DNA from: Lineolata rhizophorae | Taxonomy: Eukaryota > Ascomycota > Dothideomycetes > Lineolatales > Lineolataceae | Direction of reading: 5' to 3' | NCBI GenBank assembly: GCA_010093515.1 | Contig: MU001679.1 | Coordinates: 65,498-129,497, forward strand | DNA length: 64,000 nt | Shown: positions 56,245 to 64,000 of the stretch, one piece after another | Numbering within the stretch: position 1 is the first letter of the stretch | Layout of the letters: the number at the start of each line of letters is the position of its first letter | Made by a program: the position numbers and the translations under genes | Notes under the pieces: model-generated | Seen by the model: only the letters and a program-made list of their open reading frames with translations | Databases searched by the model: none | Told to the model about the DNA's origin: nothing

Positions 56245-57376
56245 CAACAGGGATGTTCGCGATTCGTCTCCCTCTTGATGGACTTTCCAACAGGTTGTCG
56301 CTCGACCGGCAACACAAGGCACGCGCTTCATGACCTTATCGATGACGAGCCGCTCTATGCGGTTGTCCCGTTCGATCTCGATATACCGCTTGTCCCGAAT
56401 CCAAGCTGCTCCTTATTCAGTCACAGCAACCCGAGGACGGCGGACACGAACTGCAGACTATCTTCGTTGATATCGAATTGCATGGCACAATCCCCCTAAG
56501 CTGGTTAAATTCCCACAGCCGCATGCGCGATCCACAGAGCGTAAAGCCAAGGACGAAACGGCGACTATCCTAGGCGGCAAGCACCTTCCTCGTATATCGT
56601 CCTAGGTCGAGCTATGCTTTGGAGACTATATCGGCTAAAGGGTTGTTCTTGAGCTCTCCTAGCACGAGGATCTGCGACTAGCGGTACTTAGAGTCGACGC
56701 CTGCGCTCGGGTCATCTACGAAGCCGATATCCAAATTGCGGTCGGCCGTAGAGCCTTGTATAAGCTGATAGGGCTGTGCTAGAGGCCGCCGTCGAGGCCT
56801 AGAGGCGGGCTAATACTCTTCTACGAAGTCCAAGAGCTGGTCGGTAAGCCGCGTAAACTAGCTCAAGACGCCGCGTTCCCTCGCTCCTTCGGGCTAGTCC
56901 TACCAGCCGCTCTCCTCCTAATATAGCGGACTATCCCCTTCTTTGCACTTGTTGAATACGGCCCGCGCTGCTAGCTAGAGACCTACAACGCTTCCGAAGT
57001 AGGCCTCGAAGAAACTAGGAACTTCGACGTATAGATGTCCTAATTCTTCCTTTAGCACGCCGTCTACGTATTTGCGGTGTTCGGTAGAGTTCGCGAAGCT
57101 GCCCGTATTATATAGCTATGGTGTTTATTGGATGAATAACGCGGGGTAGGGAGGGAGGGTCGATTTAGTAATAACGTCGTAGATAGCATCCCGGATGACT
57201 TTATCGGGCTTATCATTGAGGACTATATCGAGGAGAGGCCTAATCCGGTCGATGTCGAAGTCGTCGGAACTGACCGCTAAGTTAAGTCTCAAGAGGTCGT
57301 AGAAGAGAGTCTTGCTCCCATTCTTGGAATAAAGAAATCGGGACGCAAGAAGGGTCTGTAGGGGGTAGACAAGCAA
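56245..57376 (-). pseudogene. FunK1-type fungal protein kinase pseudogene with RIP-like mutations
   Basis: Read on the minus strand in one frame, the region gives family blocks in order: LFYDLLRLNLAVSSDDFDID, RIRPLLDIVLN, NTGSFANSTEHRKYVDGVLK, VEVPSFFEAYFG, LTDQLLDFVEE, FVLGFTLCGSRMRLWEF and CVAGRATTCWKVH. This is the region preceding and entering the FunK1 kinase domain. At least ten in-frame TAG/TAA codons occur at places where Trp or Gln is expected (for example after LFIQ and in TP-stop-LYNTG). TGG to TAG and CAG/CAA to TAG/TAA are all CpA-to-TpA changes on one strand or the other. The kinase catalytic part is missing: similarity ends near 56245. CpG remains common while CpA is scarce, as expected for RIP. 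Confidence 0.82.
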
Positions 57377-58765
57377 CCAGGAGATGCTGGATTTCTTTGG
57401 ACGCGTTAGAGGTGCGCGATAACCTGACTAGTCTGCATTGCCTTCAGGTCCTACCTGACCTAGCGCTTGCGAGAAGCTAGGAGTACCTACATCCTCGCAT
57501 ATCGAATTAAAAGAGTTGCGAACGCCGTCTAGTCCTCCGCCTATCGGCTTAGACTAGATTATCTGCGATCGTGACTACTGGCATGTTAGAAAACGCGCAG
57601 AAGCTGTCAACAAAGTTGTTCGGACAGCGTCGCGCACACAAATTGCCGTAGTTCACTTACTTAGAAGAGAGCATAAGAGATTTAGAAAGAAGTGCGATAT
57701 AAGAAGGGACAGTTAGAGAAGAGGATAGAAGCGGCGAAGGCGCTATCCGCTAAGAACGGGGGGCTGATCCGGAAAAACATCGGCGTCCTTAGCCAGTCCG
57801 AGTATTTCGCCGAACACCAACAGTGTCACGGTCTACCTTCTGGCAGGCAGAGTAAATGGTGGAGATGCGAATCTCACTAGATGGTTGATTTCAGATCAGA
57901 GGCCGGTCGATGGGCGACAGGGGCCGGATTGAAGGGTCAATCACGATGCGCACGGTGGGCCGAATATGGTGAGTATGAATGAATTGTCTATCTAATGGTT
58001 GGATCGAAGTTGGATCCTATAAGAATCCAACTTCGATCACGTGACACTCTCCAGTTAAGGGTGGCACCTCCCAATCGTGTCAAGGATCGCACTGAAGTGC
58101 GATACTGTGCCAGTCTTTTGGCCAAGTTAGCTAGTTGCAGGCTAGGGCGTGCTAGTTTTAACACTCGTCTAATAGGATTAAAAGATTATAAACCTTCTAT
58201 AAGCCTATTAATACTATTTTAATATAGCTATATTGGAGGGCGAAGGGCATTTGAATATGCGATCTCAGTTATAACGCATAACACTGGATCTAAAGACTTG
58301 AAATCATTTGAGTTCATACTATCCTAAAATTCCTGTATGGTTGGTTCGTCCTCGACATTCTACGTCAGGATTGAGTAGCGAAGGAGAATAGGCCCTATGG
58401 GAACATCCCTATTCGGCAAACTATGGAGCTACAGGATACAATAAGCGGACTTCACTTCACTTTTGGAGAGGTGAAAGGCATCAACATAGCAAACCGCTTC
58501 ACTGCCGTACCTCCGTGCACCTTTGCTTAAGCCAATTAAAGCGTGATCCCTTTCATACACTGCAATTCCATTAACATGTGTGATTCCTCGAATTCACCAG
58601 ATAACACTTCAGCATCGCTAGTGTGGGCAGATGATCTATTCTTTCTCTTCCCTCGCAGTATACAAAGTTTGCAAAATCCCAGCTCCACATTCCATCACAC
58701 TGGCGGACACCATAGACCACTGCATATAGAAGAGAGTGTGGCATCAACAGACCAAAACAACCAAG
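57377..58765. other. AT-rich, RIP-like DNA and RING gene promoter
   Basis: About 1.4 kb. From 57377 to about 57900 the base use continues the TpA-rich, CpA-poor pattern of the kinase relic. A plus frame at 57692-57880 (Lys/Glu-rich start) is not recognised. A 37-bp palindrome lies at 58002-58038 and a short one (ATCGCACT, GA, AGTGCGAT) near 58085-58103. From about 58500 the DNA is presumably the RING gene promoter. Confidence 0.45.
58002..58038. repeat. Perfect 14-bp inverted repeat with 9-nt spacer
   Basis: GATCGAAGTTGGAT at 58002-58015 is mirrored by ATCCAACTTCGATC at 58025-58038, separated by CCTATAAGA. No T run or gene end follows that would mark it as a terminator. It may be a core of a miniature inverted-repeat element or a remnant of transposon ends. 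Confidence 0.7.
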
Positions 58766-59662
58766 ATGGCTCCATTCCAGATGTGCCTGGGCATCCCAGA
58801 GACGGTGCTAGCTCAGACATCCCCGACCTCCTTCCTGCCCCCGACTCTGTTCGCCCGCGATATCTGTATGTACTTCCCCTTATAACAACGCCTGCTCTTC
58901 TTTAGATCCCAAGGACATGTGCTCTAACCACGTAATGGTGCAGCCCCGGCAAGTAAGACCTGCGATAGTTGCACCGATCTTCTCGATGGCGACAATCCCC
59001 CCTTGTATCTGTACTGTGGGCATGGCTTCCACAACACCTGCGCCGTCAAATTCCTCAACCCGCTTCGCAATGAGCAGCTGACGGCGACATGCCCGGCTTG
59101 CAAAGACGAGACGACGACGCTCTGGGAGTCAGTGCCGCTGTGGGCCTTGTTCGGCTCGGGCCGCGATACATGGCGCTTCAAACCGTACTTCGTTGGCATC
59201 GTCATCAAAAATTGCACCATCAACGACTTCAACTGGGCCGTCGACTTCAAGAAGATTCACTGCAAGGAGATGATCATTATGGTGGGGAAGACAAACATGG
59301 CCAAAGCTGTCAGTGCCGGTGATCCGCTCCACGAATTCTATCCCAAGCAAATCCTTAAGTCGCCAGAGCCGGGATTTTGGGTCGTCAAGGGCATTTCATG
59401 TTTTTCGTATACTTGGGCGCGGCTCTTTTACGATGATGCATCCTTGTGGTGGGCCGGAGGCAGTCTGGAGCCTGCAGTGCCGCGCTTGGTTTACCAGTTC
59501 ATCGCGATGAAGGATCCCGACGAGCCTGATTGGGATCCTGCGTGGGAAGATGAAGACGAAGACGAAGACGAAGATGAAGACGATGACGATGAAAGCGACG
59601 CCAAGGCGACTAATGCTGCTGCCTTCGAGCATAATGGACGACTGAGCGTAACTTCCGGGTAG
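58766..59662 (+). CDS. RING-H2 finger protein with acidic tail, two exons, 272 aa
   Basis: Exons are 58766-58865 and 58944-59662. The intron has donor GTATGT, branch CTCTAAC and acceptor GTGCAG, and joining restores the frame (ARDIS then PASKTCDSC). The zinc ligands read CDSC, 14 residues, then CGHGFHNTC and, 13 residues on, CPAC, matching C-x2-C, C-x-H-x2-H-x2-C, C-x2-C of RING-H2 fingers. The protein therefore probably acts as an E3 ubiquitin ligase. The region after the RING (LFGSGRDTWRFKPYFVG onwards) has no match I recognise and contains several Trp and Phe. The C-terminus has an Asp/Glu run coded by GAAGAC repeats near 59548-59590. The start at 58766 is chosen because it is the frame that splices correctly. 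Confidence 0.78.
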
Positions 59663-59968
59663 AGGATACAATGAAAATCAGTTGGAATAGACTATCAAGC
59701 ATAGGTTACTTCGGGATAGAGGCTGAATAGAAAACAGACTGGAATAGACTCCACGCTTTCGGGTATCACCATACACTTTTTCGAAATAGAAAGAATGCAA
59801 CCTGTGAATGGTTTGTTCGAGAAATTATAGATGCTTCTGTACTGCCCTAGGTGATTGATAGTACAACATTCAAACTTCGCGTTTTGGTTTCTGCATGGTT
59901 ACTGGGTGTACGTCCCATTTAAGCTCGAGCCTTTGGTAACAGTTCTTCTCCTGATCGCAACTTGCCCC
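59663..59968. other. Convergent intergenic gap
   Basis: About 300 bp between the RING gene and the cyclase-family gene, holding both 3' UTRs. It is AT-rich and contains an imperfect repeat (GGAATAGACT followed by GGGATAGAGG- and GGAATAGACT-like motifs) around 59680-59760. Nothing else is seen. Confidence 0.5.
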
Positions 59969-61268
59969 TCAAAAGATGGCCAAAATATTTGGCGGACTCG
60001 CAACGCCTCCAGGGACCTACCAAAGAGTTCGTCAGTTGGCGATAAGCAACGCATAAACAACGCAAAAGGAGAAAGTATCCACCCACATTGCATGGCTCAC
60101 TAACGACAAAGAAGGTCCACCTATTTATCTTCTTACATTCTGCCGCCAGCCCCTCCAAATCAAACATCTCCCCGATCGGACAACCCCAGCCTGACAACAA
60201 CACCTCGTGCAATGACCACTCGCTCTGCTGAGACGGCCAGCACTCAAATGTCGGGTGATCGCCCGCCACCGCCGCAAAATGGTCCCAGATCCACTCCAGC
60301 ATCTCGGGGCTCTGCTCCACGCCCGAGAAGTGCGGCGGAACCACCTCGGCCAGCACCTTCAGCTCGTCCTTCGGCTTCGTCTGATGCGCCTCCATATACC
60401 CACTGCGCAGAATCAGCACGTCTCCCCATCGCACCTGCGTACCTTGCCACTCCAAGCACTGCTTCAGCTCCTCTAGTTTAATTACGCCCGTTTCGAACGG
60501 GTCGTACGGCCGCACGGCCTGGCCTTGCGCGGCTAGCGCGGCGCGCCACCCGGCGAAGTCGACCAACACGCCGCGGCCCACGATGCCGCGCTCGGCCCAG
60601 GCGTGGATGCCATTGACGGTGCTGCTGGGGGAGGCGTGAATGTCGCCCATGGTGACGCCGTTGTAGAAGCGTTCGGCGTGCTGGTACGCGAAGTGGCGGA
60701 GGCCGTCCCCTGGATAGAATGGTGGTGAGTTCAGGGCTGGGAAAAAAAAAGCTTCGAAACTGAACTTTTGAACGAGATCAGGGACGTAAAAAAAAAAAAA
60801 AAAGAAAAAAGGTAAAGTAGAGATCCAAAGTGCTGGATATATGTAGGAAACGTACACTGGCTGCTGCTCTGCGTGTTGAAGGTCCAGACGTCATCGTTGA
60901 CTACCCTTGGCGGCTTCGGATACACGTGTTTGTGGAAGGCTTGACGGCGGAAGAAGGGCATGTCAGCCTGGGCATCTAGGGGCCAGTTCATCGAGATTCT
61001 ATCAATCGTCAATGAGCATCGGGCAAGTGAACAGAGTCCATGGCTAAGAAGTTGAGTAACAGACCGCACGCCGGTTTTGATTTCCTTCGCCGCTTCTTTG
61101 ACAATGTCATCAGTGAGGCGGTTTAGAGTGCCCAGCTGGTCATCCTTGCCATATCTAATCGATCCAATGTTACTTCCTGACTGAATGAAGGCTATAGATG
61201 ACTTACAAGCCCCACGCGGAGAAGGGTGGGTCATCCTTCCCAAGGGGAAGCTCGGAGAAATTGGGCAT
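59969..61268 (-). CDS. Cyclase-family (kynurenine-formamidase-like) protein, five exons, 321 aa
   Basis: Exons on the minus strand are 61268-61207, 61154-61065, 60998-60856, 60709-60087 and 60016-59969; they sum to 966 nt in frame. Family landmarks are YGKDDQLGTLNRLT near the start, QWDGLRHFAYQ formed across the third intron, NGVTMGDIHASPSSTVNGI, the RGVLVDFAGWR strand, GDVLILRSGYMEA and SEPCNVPGGVASPPNILAIF at the end, which requires the last intron. The fold is that of metal-dependent hydrolases such as kynurenine formamidase, but fungal members of this branch are mostly uncharacterised, so substrate is unknown. An alternative ATG nine bases upstream (61277) would add Met-Asn-Lys. The donor GTCTGT of intron two and GTGGGT of intron four are less common. 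It is divergent from GatA. Confidence 0.87.
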
Positions 61269-61562
61269 CTTGTTCATTATTCTTAACTGTTCCAAATAGC
61301 CACCCACTACAACAGCATTTCAACAAGAATTGAGGGAAGAACAATATGAATTGAAACCTCATGACGAAAGTGGGGATAAGAGGGGCGCGCACTCCCAATC
61401 AGGAAAGGCCCTTGCTCTTGGCATCCTCGGCTCGGCTTTCCCTCCGGCTCTTGGTGTCTCGCGACTTCGATCCCGCAACCTGTGAAAAAGCTTCGACGGC
61501 TGGTTGCAAGCTCGCAACATATTATCGGGGATCGACCAGCTGCGGTTGTGCAATGGGGATCC
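61269..61562. promoter_or_regulatory. Divergent promoter between the cyclase-family gene and GatA
   Basis: Just under 300 bp separate the two start codons. The frame upstream of the GatA ATG is open back to about 61482, so the true GatA start could be slightly upstream if a mitochondrial presequence is longer. No clear TATA box is seen. Confidence 0.55.
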
Positions 61563-63265
61563 ATGTCTCTCCTGCGCCAGGCCGAGCGATGCGTGGCCAA
61601 CCAGGTGGCCTGGAAGCACCTCAATGCCTTCATCAGCGTCGCGGCGGCCGACGACGTGCTGCGACAGGCGCGCGAGGCCGATGAGACGAGCAGCAGCGGC
61701 AGAGGAGGAGGTGAGTCCTACAATCCACCTCTAGGGACGGCCCAGTCTCTACTTCGTGTGAAAGATGACTGACGCGGCACAAATCTACCCTAGCGCCGTC
61801 CTCGTCGCCTCTCCACGGCCGCTTGATCGCCCTCAAGGACAACATCTGCACGACCGACCTTCCGACGACGTGCGGCTCCGCCATACTCGCACGCTACACC
61901 TCGCCCTTCGACGCGACCGTGACCACGCGCCTCCGTGCCGCGGGCGCCATCGTCGCCGGGAAGACAAATATGGACGAGTTCGGCATGGGCTCGCACTCGC
62001 GTTACTCCCACTTCGGGGGCGTTGCGCAGCCCGCCTCATCCCACTCGTCCGCCACCTCAACAACGGCCCCCGCCCACCAACTCCCTCCCAACCCGACCGA
62101 CGCCGCGCTCCTCTCCGCCGGCGGCTCCTCCGGCGGTTCCGCCCTCGCTGTCTCCACGCTCCAAGCCCACGCAGCCCTCGGCACCGACACGGGCGGCTCC
62201 GTCCGCCTCCCCGCGTCCTACGTCGGCGTGCTCGGCTTCAAGCCGTCGTACGGCCGCGTCTCGCGCTGGGGCGTCGTCGCGTACGCCAACTCGCTCGACA
62301 CGGTCGGCGTGCTGGCGCCGGGCGCGCGGGTGGCGCGCGACGTCTTCGCTGCGCTGGACGCGTGGGACCCACGGGACCCGACGAGCTTGTCGGCGCGGAC
62401 GCGGGTGCGCCTTAGCGCCATGGACGCGACGAGGGAACCCAGGGTGCGCCGGGGCCTGCGAATAGGCGTCCCGCGCGAGTACAACATCGCGGAACTGTCG
62501 CCCGCGGTGCGGCGCGCGTGGGCGCGCGCCCTGGAGCGCCTCAGCGCCGCCGGCCACGCCGTCCGGCCCGTCTCGCTGCCCACGACGCGCCTCGCGCTGT
62601 CGGCCTACTACGTGCTCGCGCCCGCCGAGGCGAGCTCCAACCTCGCCAAGTACGACGGTGTGCGCTACGGGAGCCGGGCGGCGGGGCCGGATAGCGGCTC
62701 CGTCGCCCGCACCGCTGGCGGCGAGAATGCTGACGCCGTCGGGGACGACGGGGACGGGGACATCCTCTTCGCCCGCACCCGCGCCGCCTTCTTCGGCCCC
62801 GAGGTCAAGCGCCGCCTCGTGCTCGGCGCCTACACGCTCAGCGCCTCCGCCATGGACAACTATTTCGTGCAGGCGCAGCGGGTGCGGCGCCTCGTCGCCG
62901 CCGACTTCGACGCCGTCTTCGCCGTCGCGAACCCGCTCACCACCGCGGCTCGGCCGCCTGTACGAAGCGGAGGCGCGCCCGCGGCGGACGACGACGCCAA
63001 GGTCGACGTCTTGGTGTGCCCGACGGCGCCTACGCCGGCGCCGAGACTGGCGGACGTGGAAAGGCTGAGGCCTGTGGATGCGTACACGAATGATGTGTTT
63101 ACGGTGCCGGCGAGCTTGGCGGGGCTGCCGGCTGCGAGCGTACCGGTGGAGGGGGAAGGGGAGGGAGAGGACAGCGAGGGTAAGATTGGGATGCAGGTCA
63201 TTGGGCAGTTTGGGGACGACGGGTTGGTATTGGACGTGGCGGAGGTGATGGAGGGGTTGAGGTAG
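61563..63265 (+). CDS. HER2: Mitochondrial glutamyl-tRNA(Gln) amidotransferase subunit A, two exons, 539 aa
   Basis: GatA is the amidase subunit of the GatFAB-type complex that converts Glu-tRNA(Gln) to Gln-tRNA(Gln) in mitochondria. Exons are 61563-61710 and 61794-63265; the intron has donor GTGAGT and acceptor CCCTAG and is phase 1. The N-terminus [20 protein letters not shown] is basic with little acid, as expected for import. The amidase signature is intact: catalytic Lys in [11 protein letters not shown] (near residue 63), the Ser-cisSer-Lys core in [12 protein letters not shown] (near 158) and [20 protein letters not shown]. The end is [20 protein letters not shown], typical of GatA. 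Low-complexity insertions (Ala/Pro, Gly/Asp) interrupt the core relative to shorter homologues. An upstream in-frame start at about 61482 is possible. Confidence 0.93.
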
Positions 63266-63733
63266 GTGGGAGGTACGGTGGTGGAAAATCGGTGTGCTTG
63301 TTTTAATGGCGCCTTTTGAAGGGCATACGTACTTGTATAGGGAAGAAAGTGATGGTCTCATACGCCGGGCTTGGGCTATGCACGCGCTCTGAGAGCTTTT
63401 TTTAGAAGTTGATATAGGTGGATATTTGTGTGTAAGATTATATCCGGGTAGACCGACTCCGAAGTCCGAACTTGTAATGTAACAGTAGTGCAGTAATAAG
63501 GGAACGTATGCATTCCCAACAATATCTATTTACGCCTACCAAAGACTACTTAAGAATGAACCAACCATATTCCTTACTCTTCCACTGCGTTCGCCCGTGA
63601 GACCCTATTATGGGGATCTCTAAGCACAGACCGGGAACAGTATGCGGCGCTGGTGAGCGATTGATTGAAACCCACAACTCCCAAGGTAACATCCAGTTGC
63701 TCTCCAGGGAAGTCTTTGTCCAGCCAAAAATGC
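63266..63733. other. Intergenic gap downstream of GatA
   Basis: About 470 bp with the GatA 3' UTR. The frames here on the minus strand lack ATG support and family motifs. Nothing else is seen. Confidence 0.45.
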
Positions 63734-64000
63734 TCACGGCAACTGCCTCGGCTCCACCGGACTAGGCATGCGCCTCTCATAGCGACTCAGAATGTCACGC
63801 ACACGAGGCCTAGTCTTGGTCTCGATTTCGAAGGTGCTCTCGCCGTTACTGCCCGCATCGGCACAATGCGCCAGGGGGGTCAGCTCTTCTAGAGAGAGCG
63901 GCACCGTCCCGTGGTGGAACTCGATGCCGGCCGGCCAGGGGGCCCCGCTTGACCTCGTGTGGGTCTCCCTGGGCAGATACTCACCTTCGCCCGACTGGAC
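63734..64000 (-). CDS. Possible 3' end of an unidentified gene cut by the window edge
   Basis: On the minus strand a frame is open from the window edge to a TGA at 63734, giving about 88 codons. It contains PWPAGIEFHHGTVPLSLEEL and RPRVRDILSRYERRM. I do not recognise the family. A GTGAGT near 63985 looks like a splice donor, so part of this stretch may be intronic rather than coding. The composition is coding-like, with no short stops, but the case rests only on that. Confidence 0.3.
   Translation of the reverse strand, partial: VQSGEGEYLPRETHTRSSGAPWPAGIEFHHGTVPLSLEELTPLAHCADAGSNGESTFEIETKTRPRVRDILSRYERRMPSPVEPRQLP

Overview
The window is nuclear DNA of a filamentous ascomycete (Pezizomycotina), most likely a Sordariomycete. 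Short GT-AG introns with CTAAC/CTGAC branch sites interrupt the genes. A HET-domain locus and a FunK1-type kinase locus are both broken, the second by CpA-to-TpA nonsense changes typical of repeat-induced point mutation (RIP). The HAC1 homologue carries a 23-nt IRE1-type intron, which I recall as the Neurospora-type length rather than the 20 nt of Aspergillus and Trichoderma. I saw no convincing rRNA or tRNA gene and no CRISPR array.

Left and centre (about 0.5-44 kb) is a GC-rich housekeeping region. In order it holds: a small conserved-looking Ser-rich protein (-); the R-SNARE YKT6 (-, five exons), divergent from the ribosome-quality-control helicase SLH1/ASCC3 (+, four exons); a LaeA-like methyltransferase (-, eight exons); the divergent fatty-acid synthase pair FAS1 beta (-) and FAS2 alpha (+), sharing a 2-kb promoter; a mitochondrial-looking oxidoreductase-like-domain protein (+); and the unfolded-protein-response bZIP factor HAC1 (-), with its unconventional intron and a short upstream ORF. 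A gene-poor stretch of about 6 kb follows, ending at a small two-exon acidic/Gly-rich protein (+).

Right (about 44-58 kb) is AT-richer accessory DNA. It holds a decayed HET-domain gene, an aminoglycoside-phosphotransferase-fold protein, a ferric-reductase-like fragment abutting a truncated pogo/Fot1 transposase remnant, an F-box protein, and a RIP-riddled FunK1 kinase pseudogene.

From 58.7 kb intact genes resume: a RING-H2 protein (+), a cyclase-family protein (-, five exons), the mitochondrial glutamyl-tRNA(Gln) amidotransferase subunit A (+), and possibly the 3' end of one more gene (-) cut by the window edge.

Functionally, FAS1 and FAS2 encode the two chains of one alpha6beta6 enzyme. 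YKT6 (membrane fusion) and HAC1 (ER stress) serve the secretory pathway, SLH1 rescues stalled ribosomes, and GatA supplies mitochondrial Gln-tRNA. No biosynthetic cluster is evident around the LaeA-like gene. The strongest candidate for special attention is the HAC1 locus: a perfect IRE1 hairpin, two long overlapping C-terminal frames and a uORF. Exon coordinates were derived by hand from splice signals and frame continuity.
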